Origin: Streptomyces sp. NBC_01476
Lineage (GTDB): Bacteria > Actinomycetota > Actinomycetes > Streptomycetales > Streptomycetaceae
NCBI RefSeq assembly: GCF_036227265.1
Contig: NZ_CP109446.1
Coordinates: 5,462,001 to 5,526,000 of the forward strand
Direction of reading: 5' to 3'
Length of the DNA: 64,000 nucleotides
Made by a program: the position numbers and the translations under genes. Position 1 is the stretch's first letter; the number at the start of each line of letters is the position of its first letter. Of the stretch, positions 22,441 to 31,273 are shown piece after piece. The notes beneath the pieces are model-generated. The model was not told where the DNA came from and searched no databases. It saw only the letters and a program-made list of their open reading frames with translations.

Positions 22441-23583
22441 TCATTTCCCATCGGTCACATGGCCATTGTGCCCCTCCGCGGCTCCGCACCCGCAGCGCAC
22501 GTCCGGCGGAAGCGCCCGCAGCCGGGACGAGAGCCGGCCGAGGGAGAGCTCCACCCGTGCCCCGGCGCTCGGCGGGACCCGCCCGTCCAGCTGCGCCAGG
22601 ACATGGCCGGCCGCGAGCCCGGCGACCGTGGTGGCCAGGGCGATGTCGCAGGCCGGCACCCCCGGCTGCCGCCCGGATCTGAGCTGCGCCAGCATCCGCG
22701 GCCACGCCGGGTCCTGCGCCGCCAGCCGCAGCCCCAGGCACTCCCCGCACCCGGTGCGGCCCGGCAGCACCAGCGGGCCGACCACTCCCGTCCCCTCCAG
22801 CACCCCGGCATAGAGGTGCGGCACCCCCGCCGCCACCAGGTGCCGGGCCTCGGCCACCTCGGGGGCATAGGCGTTGATGCCGTCCCGCGGCGCCAGGACG
22901 GTGACGCTCGCCCCGATGGGTCCGGCTGATCCGGCCGGTCCGGCTGCTCCGCCGGCCCGGGCGGGTCCGATGGTCCCGGACGCCCTGGGCTCCGGGGCCG
23001 CGCGCCGCACCGTGCCCCGGCCCGCGGCGTCCCGGCGGTCGCCGATGTGGTCGGCCGGGATGCCGCAGGGGGTGGTGTCCCAGGGCTCGACGCGCCCGGT
23101 GTCGAGCAGGTCGACAGTGCCCACGCCGGCCGCCGACAGGACGGCGGCGAGCGCGGACCCGACCCGTCCCGCGCCGTGCACGCGCACCCGGGAGGCCCTG
23201 CGGTGCCGTATCCGGGCGGCCGCGCCGCCGGGGCCGGGGTGGACGACGGAGAGGGCGGCGAGGTCCGGGCGGAGCCGGTCGAGCGCCGGGGTGCGGTGCC
23301 GTATGGCCGCGGCGAGGCCGGCGTGGCTGGCCGCGTCGTCCAGCACCCCGCCCTCCGCGAGCAGTCCCAGCAGCCGCCGCACCCGGTCCGGGCCGAGCCC
23401 GAGGGCGCGGGCGTCGCGGGTGAGGGTGGGGGCGCTGCGGGTGCCGTCGAGCAGGTCCAGGAAGCCGGCCGCGGCCCCGTCGACCGGTTCGAGCACCACC
23501 GCGTGGGCCGGGTCCATTCCGAACTGGACGCTTTCCCGGTCGCGCCAGCAACGCCGCAGTGCGCTTTTCAGCATGGGACGCAT
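22441..23583 (-). CDS. ThiF/E1-like protein with RRE-like N-terminus
   Basis: A 380-residue E1-superfamily protein. Residues ~1-100 look like a small winged-helix module comparable to the RiPP recognition element of TOMM-type ThiF-like partners. Residues ~125-330 carry the Rossmann motif VHGAGRVGSAL. Two Cys pairs (CGEC and RCGC) could bind zinc. The segment around 22920-22990 encodes a Pro/Ala/Gly-rich insertion. The ATG at 23583 is preceded by GGAGG at 7 nt. No precursor peptide or YcaO gene is visible nearby, so it is an orphan. It is paired with the AarF-like kinase and divergent from a YgjP-type peptidase. Confidence 0.75.
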   Translation of the reverse strand: MRPMLKSALRRCWRDRESVQFGMDPAHAVVLEPVDGAAAGFLDLLDGTRSAPTLTRDARALGLGPDRVRRLLGLLAEGGVLDDAASHAGLAAAIRHRTPALDRLRPDLAALSVVHPGPGGAAARIRHRRASRVRVHGAGRVGSALAAVLSAAGVGTVDLLDTGRVEPWDTTPCGIPADHIGDRRDAAGRGTVRRAAPEPRASGTIGPARAGGAAGPAGSAGPIGASVTVLAPRDGINAYAPEVAEARHLVAAGVPHLYAGVLEGTGVVGPLVLPGRTGCGECLGLRLAAQDPAWPRMLAQLRSGRQPGVPACDIALATTVAGLAAGHVLAQLDGRVPPSAGARVELSLGRLSSRLRALPPDVRCGCGAAEGHNGHVTDGK

Positions 23584-23757
23584 GACCGTCCTCCGTTCCG
23601 TTCCGGTGAAATGCCGGGCAGTGAAATCCCCTGGCCGACCGAGGCCCGCCGCCGATCGCGACGGACACCGGCGGAAGCCACAGCCCGCACAATCGCCACT
23701 CACGCTCCGTGAGCGGCTGAGTTCAGAATGCCGTCCCGCGCACGCTCGGCTGAGAAG

Positions 23758-23766
23758 TTATCCACA
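23758..23766 (+). other. DnaA-box-like nonamer
   Basis: A perfect TTATCCACA lies in the 288-bp divergent region between the ThiF-like gene and the metallopeptidase gene. That region also holds a short inverted repeat CTCAC/GTGAG near 23700. Confidence 0.4.
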
Positions 23767-23859
23767 GGCTGTGAGGAATAGTCGTTCAATATGCGTACGA
23801 ACCGAGGGGATTCCCGGATCGACCGGCCGGGAGACGGGACTTCCCGCCGGGGCAACAGG

Positions 23860-23865
23860 TAACGT
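23860..23865 (+). promoter_or_regulatory. -10 element for a leaderless metallopeptidase gene
   Basis: TAACGT ends 6 nt before the GTG at 23872. Confidence 0.5.
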
Positions 23866-23871
23866 CGAAGC

Positions 23872-24552
23872 GTGTCCGCCGATCCAGCCTCCGACCTCGA
23901 CCTCGACCTCGCCAGCCAGTCCACCCGCGGCCTCCGGACGAGCGGGGCCGGAGCGGTGGAGGTGCGCCGCAGCGCCCGTCGCAGCCGCACGGTCTCCGCG
24001 TACCGCGACGGTGACCGCACCGTCGTCCTGATCCCGGCCCGGATGTCCGCGGCCGAGGAGAAGCGCTGGGTGGCGGTGATGCTGGAGAAACTGGCCGCTC
24101 AGGAGAGCCGCCGGATGCCCGGCGACGACGAGCTGGCCGCCCGGGCCGAGCGGCTGTCCGAGCAGCATCTGAACGGCCGGGCCGTGCCGGACACCGTCCG
24201 CTGGGTCACCAACCAGAACTCCCGCTGGGGCTCCTGCACCCCCGCGGAGGGCAGTATCCGCCTCTCGCACCGGCTGCGCGGCATGCCTGAGTACGTCATC
24301 GACTACGTCCTCCTGCACGAACTGGCGCACCTGCTCGTGCCCGGACACGGCCCCCGGTTCTGGAAGCTGCTGGAGAGCTATCCGCGCACCGAGCGGGCCC
24401 GCGGCTATCTGGAGGGTGTCGACGCCGTCGACCGGCTGCCCACCACGGACCAGGACCCGGTGCGGCCGGCGCATCCGGAGGGCTTCCGGCCGTCCCTTCC
24501 GTCCCGTACGTCCAACCCGCAGCGGAACGCGGACAAGGGGCGCGGCGAATAG
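23872..24552 (+). CDS. YgjP-type (M48-like, DUF45) zinc metallopeptidase
   Basis: A 226-residue cytoplasmic zinc peptidase of the YgjP/WLM group. The zinc motif is HELAH in VLLHELAHLLVPGHGPRFW, where the later His (GHGPRFW) is the third ligand. The upstream family motif NSRWGSCTP is intact. The N-terminal ~25 residues are acidic and disordered, and the tail after ~190 is Pro-rich. The start GTG fits a leaderless mRNA. The substrate is unknown. It is divergent from the ThiF-like/AarF-like operon. Confidence 0.85.
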   Translation: MSADPASDLDLDLASQSTRGLRTSGAGAVEVRRSARRSRTVSAYRDGDRTVVLIPARMSAAEEKRWVAVMLEKLAAQESRRMPGDDELAARAERLSEQHLNGRAVPDTVRWVTNQNSRWGSCTPAEGSIRLSHRLRGMPEYVIDYVLLHELAHLLVPGHGPRFWKLLESYPRTERARGYLEGVDAVDRLPTTDQDPVRPAHPEGFRPSLPSRTSNPQRNADKGRGE

Positions 24553-24688
24553 CCGGAGGCGATAGCCGCTGCCGGTCCGAGCGGTTAGCCTGGCGCAACG
24601 CACAGCCGCAGCACGGCAGCCGCGGCGGCTGGGACCAGCGATACAGCACACGCAGCACGGCGTTGAGGGGATGGGGGACGGTCGCACC

Positions 24689-26326
24689 ATGGCCAGGGAA
24701 TTCCAGCGTGGCCACAAGGCCAAGATCAGCGATCTCACAGCAGGCACGGATCTTTATGTCGGTGTGCAGATCACCGGCCCCGGCCTCGGCTTCGACATCA
24801 GCTGCTTCGGGCTCGACGCCCAGGAAAAGCTCTCCGACGACCGGTACTTCATCTTCTTCAACCAGCCGAAGTCGCCCGAGGAGTCCATTCAGCTGCTCGG
24901 GCCGCAGTCCGGTGACACCGAGTCCTTCCGGGTCACCCTCGACCGCATTCCGGCGGCGGTGCAGAAGCTCTCCTTCACCGCGACCATCGACGGCGCCGGC
25001 CAGATGTCGCAGATCGGGCCCGGCTACCTGCGGATCGTCGCGGGCGGCCAGGAGGTCGCCCGGTACGCCTTCAGCGGCGCCGAGTTCACCACCGAGCGCG
25101 CGGTGATGCTGGCCGACATCTACCTCAAGGACGTGTGGCGGTTCGCCGCCGTCGGCCAGGGCTTCGACGGCGGACTCGCCGCGCTGCTGCAGAACTTCGG
25201 CGGCGAGGTCGCGGAGGAGGAGCCCGCGGCCCCGCAGCAGCAGGGCGCCCCCGGCTTCGCGCCCCCGCCCGGCGGCCCCGCGGCCCCGCAGCCGGCGCCC
25301 GGTTTCGCACCCCCGCCCGGCGGCCCGGCCGCCCCGCAGCCCGCCCCCTCCTTCGGCGCCCCGACGCCGCCGCCGGCCCCGGCTCCCGCGTTCGGCGGTG
25401 GCGCGGGCCCCAACATCCACCACGCCCCGACGATGGTCGCCCCGATGGGCGCCCCGCCGTTCGGCCAGGTCCCGCCGCCTGCCGCGCCCCCAGGCGCCGG
25501 CCAGGCTCCGCCGCCGTTCCCTGGCCAGCCGGGACCGCCCGGGCCCCCCGGACCGCCACCGGCCATGAGCAACCCGTTCCAGCCGCAGCAGGGCTTCGGC
25601 CAGCCGCCGGGGGGTGCCCCCGCACCCGGTCACGCGCAGCCGGCCGCCCTGCCCACCCAGGGCGCCGGCCTGGCCGTGGCCATGCAGAAGTACAAGGAAC
25701 TGCCCACCGGCCAGCGGTGGACCCAGCAGAACCCGAAGATGATGCGCGCCGACCTCAGCCAGGCCGGCGGTCAGCCGGTCCTCGCCCGCCAGGGCGCGAT
25801 GATCCTCTACCAGGGCAAGGTCGACTTCAGCTACAAGGGCGCCGGTTTCAAGGGCCGCGTCGTCGGCAACATGACCGGCCAGGAGATGCAGCTGATGCGC
25901 TGCACCGGCCCCGGCCAGGTCTTCTTCGCCGACAACGCCGCCTATCTGCACCCCCTGGAGCTGCAGGGCGACGCCATCTGCGTCTCCGCCGAGAATGTGC
26001 TCGCCTTCGACGAGAGCCTCCAGCACGAGGTGCGCCGGATCGAGGGCCACGGCATCCCCGGCGGCGCCCTGTTCACCATGCAGTTCCAGGGCACCGGCAC
26101 GGTCATCGTCAAGACCCACGGCACCCCCGTGGTGCTCCCGGTCACCCCCACCACCTACGCCGACAGCAACGCCATCGTGGCCTGGTCGTCGGCCGCGCAG
26201 GTGATCGTCTCCAGCCAGGTGCGGCTGCGCCGGACCGCGTACCCCGGGCACAGCGGCGAGACCGTGAACCTGCAGTTCCGCGGCGCCCCCGGCAACTTCA
26301 TCGTCGTCCAGCCCTACGAGGTGTGA
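24689..26326 (+). CDS. TerD-domain protein fused to an AIM24 domain
   Basis: A 545-residue fusion. Residues ~1-185 are a TerD/tellurium-resistance-type calcium-binding beta-sandwich (DISCFGLDAQEKLSDDRYFIFFNQ, with the acidic residues typical of the family). Residues ~190-320 are a Pro/Gly/Ala/Gln-rich linker with internal repeats (GFAPPPGGPAAPQPAP occurs twice). Residues ~345-545 are an AIM24 domain (GQPVLARQGAMILYQG, later FRGAPGNFIVVQP). The ATG at 24689 is chosen because AREFQRGHKAKISDL is the conserved start; ATG 24671 is in frame. It is the first gene of a three-gene operon with two more AIM24 proteins. TerD proteins act in stress responses at the membrane; AIM24 function in bacteria is unknown. 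Confidence 0.88.
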   Translation: MAREFQRGHKAKISDLTAGTDLYVGVQITGPGLGFDISCFGLDAQEKLSDDRYFIFFNQPKSPEESIQLLGPQSGDTESFRVTLDRIPAAVQKLSFTATIDGAGQMSQIGPGYLRIVAGGQEVARYAFSGAEFTTERAVMLADIYLKDVWRFAAVGQGFDGGLAALLQNFGGEVAEEEPAAPQQQGAPGFAPPPGGPAAPQPAPGFAPPPGGPAAPQPAPSFGAPTPPPAPAPAFGGGAGPNIHHAPTMVAPMGAPPFGQVPPPAAPPGAGQAPPPFPGQPGPPGPPGPPPAMSNPFQPQQGFGQPPGGAPAPGHAQPAALPTQGAGLAVAMQKYKELPTGQRWTQQNPKMMRADLSQAGGQPVLARQGAMILYQGKVDFSYKGAGFKGRVVGNMTGQEMQLMRCTGPGQVFFADNAAYLHPLELQGDAICVSAENVLAFDESLQHEVRRIEGHGIPGGALFTMQFQGTGTVIVKTHGTPVVLPVTPTTYADSNAIVAWSSAAQVIVSSQVRLRRTAYPGHSGETVNLQFRGAPGNFIVVQPYEV

Positions 26327-26332
26327 CCCGCC

Positions 26333-27016
26333 ATGGACCAGCAGATGATCGCGGGCTACGCACCGACGCCCGTCGCCGCCCGGATGGAGAACCACGGCTC
26401 CTCCATGCTCAAGGTGGCCATGCAGACCGGCCACGACCTCTTCGCCCGCAGCGGCTCGATGGTCGCCTACGAGGGCTTCGTGCAGTACGAGCCGAACCCG
26501 CCCGCGGTACGGCAGATGGCGTCCTCCTGGCTCACCGGTGAGAGCACCCCGCTGATGAAGTGCAGCGGCGACGGTCTGCTCTACCTCGCCGACTACGGCG
26601 CGGATGTGGTCTGCCTCAACCTCAACAACGAGTCGGTGTCGGTCAACGGCACCAATCTCCTCGCCTTCGACGCCCATCTGACCTGGGGCGTCGAGCGGGT
26701 CAAGGGCCTGGCGAAGTTCGCCGGACAGGGGCTGTTCAACGTCGGGGTGAGCGGCGCCGGCTGGGTCGCCATCACCTCCCGCGGCACCCCGATCGTGGTC
26801 GACTGCGGCTCCGGCGCCGACGAGACCTATGTCGACCCCGACGCCCTGGTCGCCTGGTCGTCGGGGCTGAAGATGAAGGCCAAGCGGAGCATCAAGGCCG
26901 GGTCGCTGATCGGGCGCGGCAGCGGCGAGGCATTCCAGATCGCCTTCTCGGGACAGGGCTTCGTGGTCGTCCAGCCCAGCGAGGACAGCACTGACCGGCT
27001 CCGGTTCCGGGGCTGA
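26333..27016 (+). CDS. AIM24 family protein
   Basis: A 227-residue stand-alone AIM24-type protein, starting 6 nt after the stop of the TerD-AIM24 fusion gene. Repeated beta-strand motifs such as DLFARSGSMVAYEG, TPLMKCSGDGLLYLADYGADV and AGWVAITSRGTPIVVDCG match the AIM24 domain of the upstream protein. No signal peptide or membrane helix is present. Co-transcription is very likely. A role in membrane organisation, as for mitochondrial AIM24, is only an inference. Confidence 0.85.
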   Translation: MDQQMIAGYAPTPVAARMENHGSSMLKVAMQTGHDLFARSGSMVAYEGFVQYEPNPPAVRQMASSWLTGESTPLMKCSGDGLLYLADYGADVVCLNLNNESVSVNGTNLLAFDAHLTWGVERVKGLAKFAGQGLFNVGVSGAGWVAITSRGTPIVVDCGSGADETYVDPDALVAWSSGLKMKAKRSIKAGSLIGRGSGEAFQIAFSGQGFVVVQPSEDSTDRLRFRG

Positions 27017-27032
27017 GGGGGAGCGACACATC

Positions 27033-27791
27033 ATGCAGAGCCCGCTTTTCGCCTACACCGAGGTCCAGAACGAGGACCACTACAGCCTGCAGAACTCGTA
27101 TCTGCTCCGGGTCCGTATCGACGGCAACACCGACTGCCTGGCCCGCAAGGGCTCGATGGTCGCCTACCAGGGCATGATCGAGTTCGACGGCGAGTACCAG
27201 CCGCAGCATCTGCGCCGCGCCCGCCGGGCCACCGGTGAGGGCCTGGACCTGATGCGCTGCTCCGGGCAGGGCACCGTCTACCTCGCCAACCTCGCCCAGC
27301 AGATCCACATCCTGGACGTCGACCACGACGGACTGACCGTGGACAGCGCCTACGTCCTCGCGCTCGACTCCGGGCTGCACTGGGACGTCATCGCGGTGGA
27401 CAGCCAGTTCGGCCTCTCCGGCACCGGTCAGTACAACCTCAACATCTCCGGCGGCGGCAAGGTCGCGCTGATGACCTCCGGCAAGCCGCTGATGCTGCCG
27501 GTGACCCCGGACAAGTACGTCTCCTGTGACGCGGACGCGGTCGTCGCCTGGTCGAGCAGCCTGCGGGTCCAGATGCAGGCGCAGACCAGCTCCTCCTCCG
27601 TCTTCCGCCGCCGCGGCAACACCGGTGAGGGCTGGGAGCTGAACTTCGTCGGCCAGGGTTACGTCCTGGTGCAGCCCAGCGAGCTGATGCCGCCGCAGAA
27701 CGTGTCGCTGGGCGGCCTGCGCGCGCAGTACGGCATGGGTCCGCAGGGCTCCCACGGCCAGAACCCGGGCAACATCTGGTCCAACCGCTGA
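27033..27791 (+). CDS. AIM24 family protein
   Basis: A 252-residue AIM24-type protein, the third gene of the TerD/AIM24 operon, 16 nt after its neighbour and with a GGGGGAG Shine-Dalgarno. It has NTDCLARKGSMVAYQGMIEF, LDLMRCSGQGTVYLAN and GKPLMLPVTPDKY. The C-terminal ~35 residues are Gly/Gln/Asn-rich. The three AIM24 domains of the operon are clearly related but diverged, suggesting a hetero-oligomer rather than redundant copies. A canonical terminator follows. Confidence 0.85.
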   Translation: MQSPLFAYTEVQNEDHYSLQNSYLLRVRIDGNTDCLARKGSMVAYQGMIEFDGEYQPQHLRRARRATGEGLDLMRCSGQGTVYLANLAQQIHILDVDHDGLTVDSAYVLALDSGLHWDVIAVDSQFGLSGTGQYNLNISGGGKVALMTSGKPLMLPVTPDKYVSCDADAVVAWSSSLRVQMQAQTSSSSVFRRRGNTGEGWELNFVGQGYVLVQPSELMPPQNVSLGGLRAQYGMGPQGSHGQNPGNIWSNR

Positions 27792-27815
27792 CTCTCGGCG
27801 GACGGCCGGCCACAG

Positions 27816-27845
27816 CGCCCCGGCGAAGCCGCGCCGGGGCGTTTT
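27816..27845 (+). terminator. Rho-independent terminator of the TerD/AIM24 operon
   Basis: A perfect 10-bp GC stem (27816-27825 with 27832-27841) is followed by TTTT. A second short hairpin (27852-27869) follows and may serve the convergent Nudix gene. Confidence 0.8.
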
Positions 27846-27888
27846 CGGCGCGCGCCGCCTTCGCGGCGCCGCCCGCGTCCTCAAGCGC

Positions 27889-28425
27889 TCAGGCGTGCAG
27901 CAGCGCCCGGGTGCGCTCCAGCAGCCCCCGTACCGAACCGTCCGCGACCTCGCCGACCTCCTGGTAGGAGAACCAGCGCAGGTCGAGCGACTCGTCGCTG
28001 ATCGACTCCACCGCGCCCTGCGGCGCCACCGCCGCGTACTGCACGTCCAGGTGCCAGGCGCACGGCGTCAGATGCCGGTCGAGCTGTACGGGTTCCGGCA
28101 CCAGCAGTTCCAGGCCGGTGATGCCGGACTCCTCGGCGCCCTCGCGCAGGGCGGCGCCGGAGAGCGCGGTGTCCCCGGTCTCGCAGTGCCCGCCCATCTG
28201 CAGCCACATCCGCAGCTTGGCGTGAAGTGTCAGCAGTACGCGCTCCCGTGCCGGGTCCACCACCAGGACGCTGCCGGTGATGTGGCCGTCCTTGCACGGT
28301 TTCCACAGGCCGTCGGGGTGGGCGGCCAGGTGGGCCAGATACTCGCGGCGCAGCTTCTCCTGGCCCTCGTCGGGCGCATGCCAGCCTTCCAGGACGCGCA
28401 CCGCGTCCGCGTACAGGTCGCTCAC
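27889..28425 (-). CDS. Nudix hydrolase
   Basis: A 178-residue Nudix-fold protein. The Nudix box is GGHCETGDTALSGAALREGAEESG, with the REGAEE catalytic helix intact. The preceding ITGSVLVVDPARERVLLTLH and the following strand are typical of small-molecule Nudix enzymes. The substrate cannot be inferred. Its GTG start overlaps the stop of the upstream metalloprotease gene (GTGA, 28422-28425), so translation is coupled. Confidence 0.85.
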   Translation of the reverse strand: MSDLYADAVRVLEGWHAPDEGQEKLRREYLAHLAAHPDGLWKPCKDGHITGSVLVVDPARERVLLTLHAKLRMWLQMGGHCETGDTALSGAALREGAEESGITGLELLVPEPVQLDRHLTPCAWHLDVQYAAVAPQGAVESISDESLDLRWFSYQEVGEVADGSVRGLLERTRALLHA

Positions 28426-29963
28426 TTGCCGGCGTCGCCGTCCTGGTCGGGGGAGTCGGGAGAGTCGGAGGGAGTGCCGGGGGCGCCGTCGGACGGGCCG
28501 TCGGAGGTGTCCTCGGGAGCCGCGGCACCGCCCTTGCGCCCGCGCTCCGCGTCCCCGGTGGTGTCGCCCGCGGTGTCCTCCGCCGCGTCCCCCGCCGTGC
28601 CGCCCGCCGCCTCGCCCAGCATCTTGTCGAGCTCGGAGAAGTCGAAGGACTCGCGGTGCACGAAGCCGTCCGGGTCGTCCAGGTCGGAGGCGGTCGGCAG
28701 CATGTCCGGGTGCGCCCAGAGCCCGTCACGCCCTTCGAGGCCGCGTGCGTCGGTGAGCGACGCCCACAGCCGGGAGGCGTCCCGCAGCCGGCGCGGGCGC
28801 AGCTCCAGGCCGATCAGGGTGGCGAAGGTCTGCTCGGCCGGACCTCCGGTTGCCCGGCGGCGGCGCAGCGTCTCGCGCAGCGCGCCCGCCGACGGCAGGT
28901 GCGGCGCGGCGGCCTCGTGCACCACCGCGTCGACCCAGCCCTCGACCAGCGCGAGTGCCGTCTCCAGCCGGGCCAGCGCGGCCTTCTGCGCCGGGGTGTC
29001 CTCGGGCTGGAACATGCCCTGCTGCAGCGCCTCCTGCAACGCCTCGGGCTGCGACGGGTCGAGCTGGCCCACCGCCTCCTCAAGGCGCGCGGTGTCCACC
29101 TTGATCCCCCGCGCGTACCCCTCGACGGCGCCGAACAGATGTGCCCGCAGCCACGGCACATGCGCGAAGAGCCGCTGGTGGGCGGCTTCCCGCAGCGCCA
29201 GATACAGCCGCACCTCCTCCTGCGGGATGCCGAGTCCCGAGCCGAAGGCCGCCACGTTCGCCGGCAGCAGCGCGGCCTTGCCTGCCGGGCCGAGCGGCAG
29301 CCCCACATCGGTGGAGCCGACCACTTCGCCGGCCAGGGTGCCGAGCGCCTGGCCGATCTGGGAGCCGAACATCGCGCCGCCCATGGAGCGCATCATGCCG
29401 AGCAGCGGGCCGGTCATGGCCTGCATCTCCTCCGGCAGGACGTCACCCATGGCGCCGGCCACCCGCTCCGCGACCGGGTCGACCAGTTCCTTCCACACCG
29501 GCAAGGTGGCCTCGACCCACTCCGCGCGGCTCCAGGCCACCGCGGTGTTGGCGCCCGACGGCAAGGAGGTCGCCCCGTCCAGCCACAGGTCGGCCAGCCG
29601 CACCGCCTCCTCGACCCACGACCGGTCCGCGCGGCCCACGCTGCTGTCCTTGACCCCGTCCGGGGTGCCCTGGGCGACGGTCTGCCGGGCGATGTCCTTG
29701 GCCATGTCCCAGTTCACCGGCCCGCCCTCGTACGAGAGCATCTGGCCGAGCTGCTGGAAGGCGGCACCGAGATCGTTGGGATTCAGGGAGCCGAACATGG
29801 ACGCGAAGGGATTGTCCCCGCCGCCGGGGCCGCCGAAGGGGGAGTCGCCGAAGCCGAAGGGACCCGGGGCACCCTGGCCGCCGTCACCCTTGCGCGCCTT
29901 GCCCTCGTCCCCGTCCTCGGGCTCCTCGGGAGGGACGCCGAATCCGAATGGGATGTCACTCAC
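28422..29963 (-). CDS. Zinc-dependent metalloprotease-like protein (DUF2342 family)
   Basis: A 513-residue cytoplasmic protein of the actinobacterial DUF2342 family, annotated as zincin-like and at one time as an F420-associated hydrolase. The N-terminus (~1-60) is Gly/Pro/Phe-rich. The conserved core includes MGGAMFGSQIGQALGTLA and LREAAHQRLFAHVPWLR, where Glu/His residues are the likely metal ligands although no classical HExxH is seen. A later VEGWVDAVVHEAA adds Glu/His. The C-terminal ~80 residues are acidic and low complexity. The GTG at 29963 follows GAGG. Proteolytic activity is not established. Confidence 0.75.
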   Translation of the reverse strand: MSDIPFGFGVPPEEPEDGDEGKARKGDGGQGAPGPFGFGDSPFGGPGGGDNPFASMFGSLNPNDLGAAFQQLGQMLSYEGGPVNWDMAKDIARQTVAQGTPDGVKDSSVGRADRSWVEEAVRLADLWLDGATSLPSGANTAVAWSRAEWVEATLPVWKELVDPVAERVAGAMGDVLPEEMQAMTGPLLGMMRSMGGAMFGSQIGQALGTLAGEVVGSTDVGLPLGPAGKAALLPANVAAFGSGLGIPQEEVRLYLALREAAHQRLFAHVPWLRAHLFGAVEGYARGIKVDTARLEEAVGQLDPSQPEALQEALQQGMFQPEDTPAQKAALARLETALALVEGWVDAVVHEAAAPHLPSAGALRETLRRRRATGGPAEQTFATLIGLELRPRRLRDASRLWASLTDARGLEGRDGLWAHPDMLPTASDLDDPDGFVHRESFDFSELDKMLGEAAGGTAGDAAEDTAGDTTGDAERGRKGGAAAPEDTSDGPSDGAPGTPSDSPDSPDQDGDAGK

Positions 29964-30094
29964 GGGATTCCTCGGCTCTGTGTCGTGATGGGCAGTGTGT
30001 GGTGGGCACTGTGTGATGGGCTGTACCTCCAGCCTAGACACCTGTCCGTCAGGATGGCTGGATACGTATCTGAGACAACCGTGGGAGACACCCG

Positions 30095-31198
30095 GTGAGT
30101 TCCCCAGAAGGACACGTTCGCCCAGAGCGCAGCACGGGCCGGGCGGCCGCAGGACCGGTGGTCGCGATCACCGGTGCGGCCTCCGGCGTCGGCCTCGCGC
30201 TGGCCCAGCGGCTCGTCGCGTCCGACCAGGTCAGAAAGGTCGTGGCGATCGACGAGCGGCGCGGTGACGTGCCCGGGGCGAGCTGGCGGGTGCTCGACGT
30301 CCGCGACCCGGCCATCGCCGACAAGCTGCGCGGCGTGAACGTCGTGGTCCACCTCGCGCTCGACCTCGACCTGGAATCCGACCCCAAGGCACGCAGCGCC
30401 TTCAACGTCCGCGGCACCCAGACGGTACTGACCGCGGCCGCCGCGGCGGGCGTGCACCGGGTGGTGCTCTGCACCTCGGCGATGGTCTACGGCGCCCAGG
30501 CGGACAATGATGTGCCGCTCGCCGAGGACGCCCCGCTGCGGGCCACCTCGGAGGCCGGCTTCGTCGACGACCTGCTGGAGATCGAACGGCTCGGCCGCCG
30601 CGCGCCCCGTGCGCACCCCGGTCTCCATGTGACGACGCTGCGGCCTGCGGTCCTGGTCGGCGGCACCGACACCGCGCTGACCCGTTACTTCGAGTCGCCG
30701 CGGCTGCTGGTGGTGGCCGGCAGCCGGCCCTGCTGGCAGTTCTGCCATGTCGACGACCTGGTCTCGGCGCTGGAGTACGCGGCGCTGGAGAAGGTCGAGG
30801 GCGAGATGGCGGTGGGCTGCGACGGGTGGCTGGAGCAGGAGGAGGTGGAGGAGCTGACCGGGATCCGGCGGATGGAACTCCCGGCCGCCATCGCCTTCGG
30901 CGCCGCGTCCCGCCTGCACCGCCTCGGCCTGACGCCGTCGCCGCCCGGCGATCTCGCCTACACCATGCACCCCTGGGTGGTGAGCGGCAGCAGGCTGCAC
31001 GAAGCGGGCTGGCGGCCCCACTGGACCAACGAGGAAGTGCTGGCAGAACTGCTCGCCGAGGTCGAGGGCCGCAATTCGGTGGCCGGCCGCCGGCTCGGCC
31101 GCAAGGACGCCACGGCCCTGGGCGCGGCCGGTGCCACGGTGGCGATCGTCGGCGCCGCGGCGGCGGTCCGCAGGGCCCGCAAACGCCGGGGTCTGTAG
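30095..31198 (+). CDS. SDR-type protein with degenerate active site and C-terminal membrane segment
   Basis: A 367-residue extended SDR. The Rossmann motif TGAASGVG is near residue 26, and NVRGTQTVL and STSAMVYGAQ-like strands are present. The usual YxxxK pair is not: the Tyr of MVYGAQ has no Lys four residues on, and the region where YGxSKxxxE normally lies reads FVDDLLEIERL. The last ~25 residues form a hydrophobic Ala/Val/Gly helix followed by RRARKRR, like a tail anchor. It may therefore bind NAD(P) at the membrane without ordinary epimerase chemistry. The GTG at 30095 follows GGGAG. Confidence 0.75.
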   Translation: MSSPEGHVRPERSTGRAAAGPVVAITGAASGVGLALAQRLVASDQVRKVVAIDERRGDVPGASWRVLDVRDPAIADKLRGVNVVVHLALDLDLESDPKARSAFNVRGTQTVLTAAAAAGVHRVVLCTSAMVYGAQADNDVPLAEDAPLRATSEAGFVDDLLEIERLGRRAPRAHPGLHVTTLRPAVLVGGTDTALTRYFESPRLLVVAGSRPCWQFCHVDDLVSALEYAALEKVEGEMAVGCDGWLEQEEVEELTGIRRMELPAAIAFGAASRLHRLGLTPSPPGDLAYTMHPWVVSGSRLHEAGWRPHWTNEEVLAELLAEVEGRNSVAGRRLGRKDATALGAAGATVAIVGAAAAVRRARKRRGL

Positions 31199-31273
31199 GG
31201 GGCACGCGGCGGGCACGCACCGGCCGCGCGACGGGCGGAAGGGCCTTTCCGTATCGCGAGCCGATGAGGCAGC

